Shown: piece after piece, positions 10,292 through 20,500 of the stretch
Position numbering within the stretch: the first letter of the stretch is position 1
Layout of the letters: the number at the start of each line of letters is the position of its first letter
Assembly (NCBI GenBank): GCA_022828595.1
Contig: JAKGHH010000002.1
Location: 42,316,222 to 42,380,221 of the forward strand
DNA from: Nelumbo lutea
Taxonomy: Eukaryota; Streptophyta; Magnoliopsida; Proteales; Nelumbonaceae
Direction: 5' to 3'
DNA length: 64,000 nucleotides
Notes under the pieces: model-generated
Database searches by the model: none
What the model was told of the DNA's origin: nothing
Seen by the model: only the letters and a program-made list of their open reading frames with translations
Position numbers and translations under genes: made by a program

Positions 10292-10572
10292 TGTAATCGT
10301 TCATGGAGAGTGGGGGACGAGAGAGAGAGAGAGAGAGAGAAAGAGAAGAAGAGGGAGATGTGATTGAGAAGGAAAAAAGATACTCTTAGCTGCCGCCAGT
10401 TCTCTATTTATATTAACTTAATAAAAAGAATAGAAATTATAAGTATGCCCTTGGTGGCACACCCTAGAACCAAACTAATAAGAAAAAAAAGACAAATACC
10501 TAACTGACAGTATCTTAAGAAGTCATCTTACTAACAACAACTATAAAGTAACAATTAAATAAGCCTTACACA
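10292..10572 (-). repeat. 5' LTR of copia A
   Basis: Minus-strand TGTGTAAGG at 10572 down to GATTACA at 10292. A GA repeat lies at about 10319-10342. It is flanked outside by CCAAG (10573-10577), matching 599-603. Confidence 0.92.
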
Positions 10573-10577
10573 CCAAG

Positions 10578-11741
10578 GATAACTGTCTAGAGGTTGGTTG
10601 TAAAGGTAACACCTCCGATTTAAACTCAACTGTTGGAATTCAAGCTTTGTCAAATCCTCTGGTAGACCCTTCCTGTTTCAACTTTCTTCCTTGTCCCCAA
10701 CGTTTGTTACCCTCCATCTAGTCTTGTGAATTGTGCCCATAGGGGAGACTAATCCATCCTTGCTATCTGCCAATCAGGGTGATCAGGTGCAAGAAAAAGA
10801 GGTGATTGGTGATCTACTGCTGGATAATGAAGACAGGGAGATAGGAGATACAGTATGGGAGCTTATTATGGAACCATTCAGAATTTGGGTAGAGGAAGAG
10901 ATGAGGAGCAGAAAAAAGGGATGAGGAGGGTGACACTCCAAGTCCTAGGTTGGATTGTGAAGTCAAAGGTGAGGGGACAAGAGCTGGGTTAAAAACAGGA
11001 AAGGGGAAAAAAGAAAAAAAAAAAGGTTCAAATAAGAAGAAAAAGGGGAAGGAGAAATTAGAGAAGCCTAGGAAGAGGGGAGATGGTGTGTTAGAGAAGA
11101 GAAAGAAAAAGTTAAGTGAGGTGGAAAAGCTAAAGTGTGAGGTGGATTATGATAAAGGAAGTGTTGCAAGGAAGGATAGGAAGAAATGGTGAGTGGCATT
11201 CTATCAAGACTATTGGGAGATAATTGGGGATGATCTGATGGAGGTTTTTGATGAATTCTTTCATTGCTTTGATACCAAAGAAAGTGGATACAATTCAACC
11301 GAAGGATTTTAGGCCAATAAGTATGGTGGGAAGCAGGTATAAAATCTTATCTAAGGTGTTGGCCCTAAGAATAATGAATGTCCTCCCTTGGTAGCTGATG
11401 TCCTAAGTGAAATGATTGTAAGGGTAGATGCTAATAACATGATTAAAGGTTGGAGAGTTGGAAGGGAAGAAATCCAAAAATAGAGAGCTTCTAGAATCCA
11501 ATGATTGAGTGGTTTACAAAGTAACTTGTGAATAGGAAGGAACTACATTTCCTTGGGAGGTAGGGTAACTCTAATTAAATCAACATTGGCTAACTTGTGT
11601 ATTTCCTATCTACCTTTAGGATACCAATGAAAGTGGCAAAGCAGTTAAGAGAAGATCATGAGGGACTTCCTTTGGGAACCAGGAGACTATGAAGGATCAC
11701 CTACTGAAGTGGGAGATAGTTTCTAGAAGTAGGGATGAAGG
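10578..11741 (+). mobile_element. LINE F, left copy: linker and broken reverse transcriptase
   Basis: Continues 1-598 after copia A and matches 57694-58829. 10733-11192 contains two short open frames, acidic then very Lys-rich (residual ORF1/linker). Around 11255-11385 an RT start can be read across frames (FIALIPKKVDTIQPKDFRPI, then ISMVGSRYKILSKVLALR), as in plant L1 elements. It jumps at about 11390 to a later RT part without the catalytic YADD block. 11540-11600 reads NYISLGGRVTLIKSTLAN. No endonuclease domain is visible. Stops are frequent. Confidence 0.8.
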
Positions 11742-11758
11742 CCTAGGGATAGGAAATG

Positions 11759-12156
11759 TTTTTTTTTTTCAGTAAAAATCTTTCATTAATAACAGAGAAA
11801 TTAAGATACAATAGATAAAGATTGCAGAGGAATAAATTGCAATCTCCAGCAATCAGTTACAATTCTACCCAATACAATGAAGATCTATTTGCCCCTTGTT
11901 TTGCTAGGGTATCCGCCATCCCATTTGCATCCCATTTGACCCAACCAAACTAAGAGTTGAACTTCCTTGCAAGTGTGTCAATTTCTCTGAAAATAAACTT
12001 GAGCTTCCGAGGTACTAATGTGATGTTTTTGGCCCAAGAGATGACCGATAGTGAGTCTCCTTCAATTTCTAAGCCTGTTGTTCCTATCTGCTCAGCCATC
12101 TTTAGACCCTGAAGTAGGGCTAGAAATTCAGCCTGTATTGAGTCCCCATAACCTAT
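11759..12156 (-). mobile_element. 5'-truncated LINE insertion (RNase H end)
   Basis: Minus-strand LINE tail: poly(A), seen as a T run at 11759-11770, a 3' UTR, then the C-terminal RNase H (GYGDSIQAEFLALLQGLKMA, EGDSLSVISWAKN). Flanked by a 17-bp target duplication, cctagggataggaaatg (11742-11758), and the same with one mismatch at 12157-12173. It sits inside the LINE F sequence, and the identical insertion is present in the right copy at 58847-59243, so it preceded the duplication. Confidence 0.92.
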
Positions 12157-12173
12157 CCTAGGAATAGGAAATG

Positions 12174-12487
12174 TCAGGCTGAGAAACACAACATTATTGG
12201 GAAATGGTTATGGAGGTGACAGTTGGAATAGGACAGACTATGTCATAGAGTAATTGGCAGGATACATGGATTGGAAAACAATGGTTGGGATGCGGGAGTT
12301 GACCCTAGGGCTTCTCGATGTTCTCCCTAGAAAGCTATTCATGGTATATTGCCTTCCATCCTTCATTACTTTAAATTTGATGCCTCTGTGGGAAACAAAG
12401 TGTAGTTTTGGAAAGATGCTTGGCTTGGAGAGATTCCCTTAGTGATAGGTTTCCTACTATTTATTCACTGTCAGAAAATAAAAGAAA
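12174..12487 (+). mobile_element. LINE F, left copy: end of the duplicated block
   Basis: Matches 59261-59576. It encodes pieces typical of the stretch between RT and zf-RVT (KCSFGKMLGLERFP; the right copy has LFWEDVWIGEIPLSDRF). Homology to the right copy stops at 12487 after tcagaaaataaaagaaa; the right copy continues into the zf-RVT domain, this one into an LTR-element fragment. Confidence 0.85.
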
Positions 12488-13364
12488 CTCATGCAGGCCT
12501 TGTAACTCATTCACCAACTCCTCATTTACTTTGGCTTGAACCACAACCGTGGATTCAGGTTTTTCTGATTTCTTATTGTCTGTAGTTGTCTTCTTGGTGT
12601 CCTTGTTCGCAACTGAAGCCACAATATTTAGGCAGATCTTCAAAAACTATAGGTTGCTAAAATCCATCTCTCCTTGATCCAATCCACACCCTTTTCACAT
12701 TGGTTTAGGTTAGAGAGAATGTTGCTTGATCAACTTTTAGCACCGTTTCTGCAACCTGTGCTATGGATCAAATATATTTTTCATTGTAGAAATTCAGAGG
12801 CAGTCGTGGAAAGGAAACACATATCGGAACAATCAAAGGTTCATTACCCATCTCAAAGTCCAGCGACTATTTGAAAACCCTGACCAAATAGCCTCCCACG
12901 TAGAAAGCTTCCCTCAACCAAACTCATAAAAACTCATCTTCAAACCGAAACAGCATTTGTCGTGAGTCTATTAATGTGATTACCAGATTTCATTTCAATT
13001 TGAAGGTCCCTATCAGAAAGTTCTTTAACTCCATCAATGGAGGTCAGCCATATGAGCATTTGGCTACTAGGGAAAGCTACAAGGGGATTGTTGAATGTTG
13101 GATCTCTTCCTCAGAGAACAGGATCACTGGTTCACCACATTTCAAAGTAGGGAATTGATTTCCAGATCTAAAACCTCAGGGATGAGAAGAGTGAAAGTAG
13201 AAGAGGATCGAATCACTGAGGCAACGGAAAGGGGCAGATCCGCTGTAGGTGCCACCATCATTCGTGCAAAAGAAGAAATGAATTTGTCATTCAGTCAATT
13301 CTCCATACACAATGTGTATTGGCCTAAATGAATAAAATGAATATTGGGACCTGCTCTGATACCA
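12488..13364 (-). pseudogene. DUF4283/zinc-knuckle protein in an LTR element, broken
   Basis: Reading the minus strand away from the LTR, a broken protein of the plant DUF4283 type can be followed across frames: SLVAKCSYG near 13065, then FRFEDEFLWLREAFYVGGYL, VRVFK, GNEPLIVPICVSFPRLPLNF, SIAQVAETVLKVDQAT, and a knuckle start LPKYCGFSCEQGHQED near 12600. Stops and shifts occur every 30-60 codons. DUF4283 proteins are usually LINE ORF1 or non-autonomous element proteins; here the domain lies downstream of an LTR and primer site. The fragment is cut at 12488 by the duplication breakpoint. Confidence 0.6.
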
Positions 13365-13673
13365 AGTTCAAATCACACCAACAACAAATATAAAATTAAA
13401 CCAAAAGAAAAGAAAGACGAACAAGAGAATGGAAGAAAAGGGGAAGAGGAAGAGAGTTGATCATCTCTCTCTCTCCCCCTTATCCCTCAATTGAATGATA
13501 TATGCTGAAGATTAAAAAGATGAAAATTACATGAGTGCCCCTATTAAGGCAGCTGACTCAAAAACATAAGAAATCACAAGTACTAAGGCCCGTAAAGAAG
13601 GCCCACTACAGCTGAAACAAAACTAATGAATAAAGAAATAAAAATTAGGCCCACTTGGCCCAATCTCTCTACA
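13365..13673 (-). repeat. 5' LTR and primer site of a DUF4283-encoding LTR element
   Basis: On the minus strand TGTAGAGAGATTGGGCC begins at 13673 and the LTR ends TTTGAACT at 13365, followed by TGGTATCAGAGCAG (13364-13351). No second LTR is in the window. The leader right after the primer site (13283-13330) contains ggccaatacacattgtgtat and ggagaattgactga, nearly the same as the start of element D at 34476. Confidence 0.78.
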
Positions 13674-14467
13674 CCAATTAATAGAGGTTATATATGTGTT
13701 TATAGAGAATAGAGTCCCCATAATTGATCATCGCCACCATCATCCAAGCCTTGTCCAACTATATGGGGTCAAGCTACAACATTCATGAGCGTAAGAGTGG
13801 GGCAAAAATTTTAGTGCTTGTAGCCAACATGATGTAAACCCTCCTTCATCCGGGCTTGGAACTGGCAGTGTAAGACAAGCTTTCACTGGCCCAAGTTAGT
13901 AGACCCCTCTATAATTAATATTTCATAAGTAAAAAACTATTTATAATAATATAATATATACGCACATATGTATGTTACCTTAATCTATGAAAAATAAATT
14001 ACTAAAGTATGTATGAATAAGTTCTTTTTAAATTAAATACCATATTAGCCAATATTTTCATGGGAATTGACAAAGTTGTTGAAATGACAACCCATTTATT
14101 AATATGCATTCACCGCCATTCAAAAGAAATAAGGAAGAGAAACAAAATCGTTTTTCCATTTCCATGGCCACAAATTCAACCACCAACTTTCACTTCCCTA
14201 TCTCTTATTTTCCAATTAAATTCATTTATGCTGCAATTAATGTTTATTATTTTGGGTCATTCCCTCTAAAGATATATTAATTTATATTGTGTTTAAATAA
14301 GCCAGAACTAAGTTCCCATCCTTATAGGCTTTTTTTACTGTATATTCCACATTGAAACTGATTTTAGCATTTTGGAAAACATAAAGGACTGATTTCTTTC
14401 AATTAGCCCTTCTAAGACCAATTACCTACATATATACGTACAAATGTATATAAAAATAACTACTCAC
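13674..14467. other. Intron of APC4: AT-rich, one dispersed-repeat-like stretch
   Basis: No gene. 13725-13910 has phrases common in plant dispersed repeats (atatggggtcaagctac; ccctccttcatccgggcttg), suggesting an old short element whose borders I cannot set. The rest is AT-rich. The next APC4 exon expected downstream is not found here. Confidence 0.45.
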
Positions 14468-14542
14468 CTGCAGGTGCTCTTGGATGATAAGATGCAGTTC
14501 TTTTCCAGCATTATGAATAGCCTTTGATGCACGCTTGAGACC
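14468..14542 (-). CDS. APC4: APC4 exon (GLKRASKAI to QEHLQ)
   Basis: Acceptor aaattag, 75 nt, donor CAG|gtgagta at 14467. Encodes [20 protein letters not shown] and QEHLQ. The following exon should start with the family's PAAEIIGFR-type sequence, but none is found between here and position 1. Confidence 0.86.
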
Positions 14543-17500
14543 CTAATTTATTTAGAATTTCAGTTAATCAGACATGTTTAATGTAGAATAATACATTAAC
14601 GTAATTATATGTACAACAAGAAAGTTGGTTATACCACTTCACAGAGAGAATTGACCAAAAATTGATGAACTGGTGGACTTGTTCGAGCACCACCCAGAAG
14701 ACTTAAGAATTCCTCTTGAGGGCAAGAGTCCAATCCTATATGGAAGAAAACAGTGACTTAGAATAACCAAATATAATGTCAATATTATATAAAGCAGATA
14801 TTTGCCTTGGGTTCCATGCAAGACATAATAATTAAATCCAAATGCCATATATCATATATGGTTACTTGCACACGTGTATATCACATGCTCTTACACTAGT
14901 ATGAAAAAACCGGTTTCCTATGACGTCAGAGCTTCCAAACACGGTTGCAATATTTCCAACAGGTATGAAGAACCATGAAGGCAATTCAGACCATCTATCA
15001 GACTCAGGACCCACTAGATCGGCAATATCACCAATCCCACAGTCCAATTAGATCGATATGTAATCTTTTAGTAAACTTTCTTTTTATAAGTGCAAGTATA
15101 TACTTGTTAGTAGGGAGGGACAAATGCCACAAAATTGTACAAAAAATAGTGTTACTGTGCCATCTATTTTTGTATGTCCTATTAAGGGGCTATTTACATC
15201 ATTTCCCTTCCCAAATCTCCCTTCCTTTATTAGGGGCTTTCAGATGCCTTACATTCTAGGATAGTATATTCATGGTTTATCGAGATGGATTTCTTCCTCT
15301 CTTCCACACGTCTCCCCCTTCTCTACTCAACCAACCCCTTCTATTTACCCACCCCATTCATTAAAAGTCCACGCCAATCTATATTGTTCCCTACTCATCT
15401 TTAGCCTCCTCTTCAAGAGCACATTTAATTCCTCTCCTCCACCCACATTCCTTCACTTAATGGCTAGAAACAAGCACCATAACCTCCTTTTCATGGCACT
15501 CCAAGGAGACCCCCTGGAAATAATTGATACTCAGAATTATTCGGGTATATGCCCTCAAGTCCAATATTCATGTATACTGCATTTATTTTTGAATATAATC
15601 AGTTTCTTATATATTTGTATGTGTCAATGTGTGTGTTTCTGTGTAATAATCTTGATCTATATTATAGGATTATGATCCTTTATCTGGGATTCTCATAATA
15701 GATATGTTATCTAAATGTTCCCAACTGGTGGATCAGCCTAGGTAGTTCATCTTGTTAAGGATGGCACACTCAAGTTGCCTTATGTGAAGGAGCATTTTGT
15801 CTAAATTGCTAGGGTTAGACCCAAAGCATCAGTACAGGCAGTTATGAAATGCTCAACTGGGTCACTTCTAGCAGATCCTTCACTTTGTAATTAGTGGAAT
15901 ATCTGGATTGTTGCATACAATCCCCAGACTTGATAGTGGTGCTATGTCAGATTTTTTATAATGTCTACTTTTTGAAATGCCTATCAACAAGATCCTTCTA
16001 GGGTTAATACCTGGATATATTGGAGCAATTACTGATGAGTTGGAGAAGGATTCTTCAGTCTGGTTTGTTGAGAGTCAAAGTTATAGTTACAATAGAACTT
16101 ATCCTAGCTAACTAGTAGGACAATTTGGTCAGGAAACATAGTGCATGTGTTTTCGCAATACAATTGGGATTGTTCTAGGGTTTTTTGAAGCACAAATAAA
16201 AGGAAAATTAAGGCTGAGATGTTCAACCCTATTGCTCTAACCATTTTCCCCAACCATTGATTAGTATTAGCAAAGTAGTTGCCAAGAAAAACCTCACTAA
16301 TAAGCACATTCAATTATTGATTGTTCAAGCATCAAACCAGTTGTAAACCAGCCTTTATTGGGATGTTAGACACCTTGAGAGGTGTGCAAAGAAAAAATTA
16401 ACTGATACTCATAATGCTTGCCCCTACCCAATCTAATATACTTGTTGCCCTTTGGTGAAGCTCCCAATCTTGTGCATCAACTTCATCTTCCCAAGATAAC
16501 TTTTGAATTGTCATTGCCTCACCATATGCCCCTTGGGTAAGGGTGTTATCGTCTCATCACTTACCCGCATAGCTAGGGGTTTACCCCCATCACCTCAGTT
16601 AAGCAAATCAATTCAACTAGGCAGCTAAAAACTAATTGTCCATCTAGATGGGAAGTAGAGCATAACTAGTTAATCCCCTTTTCCGCCCCCTTGCCAGTCA
16701 CCATTCCTATTGTATTTCATAAGAGACTCACCTAGAAATGTTTCTCCACTCCAATCACAATTCTCCAAATTATGTGAACTTCCCCTCTTAGGGATGTAAG
16801 TTGGATACTTTGTTTAAGGAAATTAAACATTAGGTCCAGACTTTCAGGCCAGACCCATTCAAAATTAAAATTTTCAACATGACTACATGAGCCTGTCCAA
16901 GATGCACCCTTACCCCACCCACTAATCCCACCAAGGCAATCATGGCCACGACACAATCTCGGCACTAATGGATCTGCACCCTCCATCCCCCTAGCACCTT
17001 GTCAACCCCTACCTTCAACACCAACCTCCACACTTTGTCACCTTCTAACTTATCTGAAGCCCTATTAGTGATTCCCTTTGAAGTATCACCGTTCCTTCTA
17101 GAATAGACTTGTAGCCCACCTTCTACCTTGGCTTAACCAACCCCTTGTTCTTCACTGTTCCACCCATAGATTTTTTTTTTTTTTTGAGTTGGGTTCCCTT
17201 GCTTCCCATTTGGTCTCCTTTCAGGTCAAGCCCATGAGCCAAGAGCTCACTTTACTACTATCTAGATAATGGCCTCCAACCCTTCCCCTGTATCTCCATA
17301 GTATCACCACACATTTGATCATTTTGAAATTTGAATTTGCTTTTACCCCATCTCTTACTATCCCGAAGCCCCCTCTTCTATGTGGGCAGCTTGAATGGGA
17401 GGAAGACTCCCCCACTCAGCTTTCATCAAATGGTTAAGAAGTGTCCCATCACATCAAAAGAAGATCTCTGGTCACTTGATTCCACCACAACCCCATTCTC

Positions 17501-20500
17501 AAGTTGTCAAACAAAGCCATCTCTGTCATCAGTGGCAGCTCCTACTCCACTGTTGCTTGACCGATTACCCCCCTCATCCTCCTTTTTGTTCCCCCTAAAC
17601 CTTTCTCTTACATCCTATATACCACTCCCCCCCCCAAATTTCTCCTAAGAGAGAAACCTATTATCTCCCAACACCCCCATCTGTTGCTCTAGGTTTTCTA
17701 TGGAAGGTAAACAATACCCTGTCCTCCCTATTTCCACTGTCTACAATTACCAACAATATCTGCTCCTTCACTAGTTATAGCCCCTCCAAAGCCTCTAGCA
17801 CCAAGGACACACCTAGTAGAAACTCTGACCAGGTCACATGACATACAAAATGCATCCAGAAACTATGTTGATTGCTGCCAAATTTGTCTCTCTAACATCT
17901 AGTGCAAGCTATTCATAGCCCTCCTTGCTTCAGTCACCTAACTTTATAAAATCCCCCACATACATTGCCTAAAGCCCTTATCGTCATTCAGCTATAGAAA
18001 TGTAGTAACCTAAACACTCTGATTCAACAAGTAGCTGTCCTCATTCCTAGGTATCATCTTCCAATACAAGTGTAAAACCATCCAATGGAACCCACCAGTT
18101 CCATAACACTTGGCTTGCATCTAGTTCCAATGATCAACAAAACAGCAACAAACAATTATCAAAAAAAAACATAAGGTATCTGTTTGACTTCCATCAAAAC
18201 CAAGAAGATCCACCTTCTTCAAAGCGTACATTTTATCTCCTCCCTTGACAATAGGGAATCCCCTTAAAACTTAACAATCAAGAACTTTTAGAGGTATATT
18301 CATCTCTCCTTATTTCATGCCTCCCTCGATAATATGTAGGTCACAGTACTCCTTTTCAAGACTCTAAAACTTCCATTTTTAGGCTATCCTGAAAAGCAAA
18401 CCTGGGCCATTTGAGGATTGGAATATGAGCAACTCCTCTTAAGCCCCAAAAAAAGTTGGCATTAATAAGGTTCCTGAATCATTTGGGGAGCTCATTAAAT
18501 GACCTGACAAAACCTGCCCCATTAGTTAAGTATCTAACTTACCATGGTCAATAATCAAAGTTGATAGAGGATCAAACTTCTCATGAAACGTATGTATGGC
18601 ATCGACCCATTGCTTATGAATAACTGAAAGTGAAGCACGTATAACTTCAATTAAGTCATCAATGTTTGAGGCTTGTTGAGCTACTTGATGGAGTTCATTT
18701 TTCCTGCGGAAACAGAAAAATGAAGAGCAGAAAATCAGTAGTCCAAACAAAAAAACTAAATGATCACTACATTAACAAAAGAAGATGATAACTCAAATGT
18801 CCAGGCAAGCTAAAAATTGAGAACAGGAGCTAAAGCTGAAGAAAACAAGTGGTTGAGTGCAAATTTATTACTTATCAACGCCTCAGTAAGACAGTAACTG
18901 AGGACAAACTCAATTGACTAACATCAGAGAATGCTCAATAGCATAACAGAACATAGGAATTTTTTTGTTTTTTTTTTTTTTGGTAGAATAGAACATAGGA
19001 ATCAACCAAGTATGAATCACCAAAATGAAAAAGCATAGGAAATACCATAAGTAGAGAAACCTTCACCAAAGTTAAAAGGGATAGGCAATCAAAAATAGAT
19101 AACAAAATCAAACAAAGACTAGAAGCAATGAAAGGCAACAGAATATTAGAAATTTAGAATATCAACCAAACAGAAAAGGCAAAAAGAAACGACAAAATTT
19201 GAGAGTTCCACCGGTAATAAGTAACATGATTCAATGAAAAATTCAACCAACTAAATCAAATTAGCATCAATATAATAGCAAGAAAACCACTATATGCTAA
19301 GAAATCTCCTTCATGAGAGCCTTTGATTCGGATTTTAGGCACATTAGTTGCTTAAACAGTTTTCTTATATCCTTAAGTAGATGCAGAATATACACTCTCA
19401 GCAAAAAAAGATACCTTTCGTTGATATGGATACCTAAATGCAAAGAAAATATTTAAGATCTCCAACGTCTTTTTCTTTTACTCCAAAGCTAGGAAAGTTC
19501 TAAAGTTCTGAATATCTATAGGACAATTTTCAGCCACCAGCCCACCACAATATCGACAACATATTCAACAAGTAAAATAAATTCCTCATAGTAATAAACA
19601 GAATTAATAAACCCTTAGTACATTCTATTTTTTCATACAATTAAACCCTATTTACATTCAAGCAACCATGTTTCCACAAATCATGTGTAAGTTCAATTGG
19701 TCCAACTTTATTTTCAATGTATTATATTTTTTTGGCAGAGACAAGGTCAAAATTTCTCATAGCTTATTTCAACTATATCATTTTATGAAGGATAAAGATA
19801 AAATGTCATTAAAACAGAAAAAAAAAATACAGCAGGAAGGTTATAGGTATATCACCCAAGAAAAAAACAACCAAACAACCCAACAACAGACCTCAAGAGC
19901 CCCATACAGAACCAGAAACTCCGCAACTTACAGACAAAAAGGCACATCAAAACAAGACTAAAGCGATGACCAAAAGCATGAAAAAGCCAATCAAAAACGC
20001 AATCACAATTTTCATCAAACTGAAGCCTCAGTCTTCATCCACAATCGCATCCTCCTGATCTGAAACATCCTTGTTCCAAGCCTCACCTCCTAGCTCATGA
20101 CCTTTTTTGTTCGATTTCTATTCCTGTCTTCTTTCAAACTCTTCAAAGGTCCTTCTAAAAAACTCCTCACATCCCCAAAAAATTAAATCCAGACTTTTAC
20201 CAACGGTGATTTCTCTTTCCACTAAATTCTGGATAGCCACACATCCCGAAACACCAACCTTATTATCGTTACTTTCCTTCGACATGCTCGGACTAGAATC
20301 AAGACCATCAGCACTCACCCTGTTGTCTTATTGCTCCTTTCCCGAATGAGAGTCTAAAAGATTAGCCTGCAACGTTTCCCCCTTAAAAACCAATCCAGGT
20401 CTTTTCTAGGTCCTGATCCAGCCAGACCAAACTTCAATCTAGAAAAATCTCCGTCACATGCACAACATTAGGGTTTATTGAGCAACGTGGTTTCTTACTT

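Larger units (their letters stand above)
604..10572 (-). mobile_element. Ty1/copia element A, integrase-less, split by element B
   Basis: Minus-strand LTR retrotransposon. Its 5' LTR is 10292-10572, with a tRNA-Met primer site next to it at 10278-10291, and its 3' LTR is 604-878. LTR ends are canonical: TGT at the start and ACA at the end. The target-site duplication is CCAAG (599-603 and 10573-10577). In order on the minus strand it has leader, gag (10045-9455, then 3530-3213 after the insertion of B), protease, then directly the segment before RT, then RT and RNase H. The pre-integrase zinc region and integrase are missing, exactly as in copy C. Several stops and a frameshift make it inactive. 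Confidence 0.92.

Noticed and set aside
13330..13380. tRNA gene suggested by ctctgatacca
   Set aside because: Only the tRNA-complementary primer site of an LTR element; no tRNA cloverleaf around it. The same applies at 10280, 40381 and 57403.
17331..17648. 105-codon Pro/Ser/Leu-rich open frame in an APC4 intron
   Set aside because: Low-complexity composition, no domain, no sign of splicing; T/C-rich DNA gives such frames by chance.
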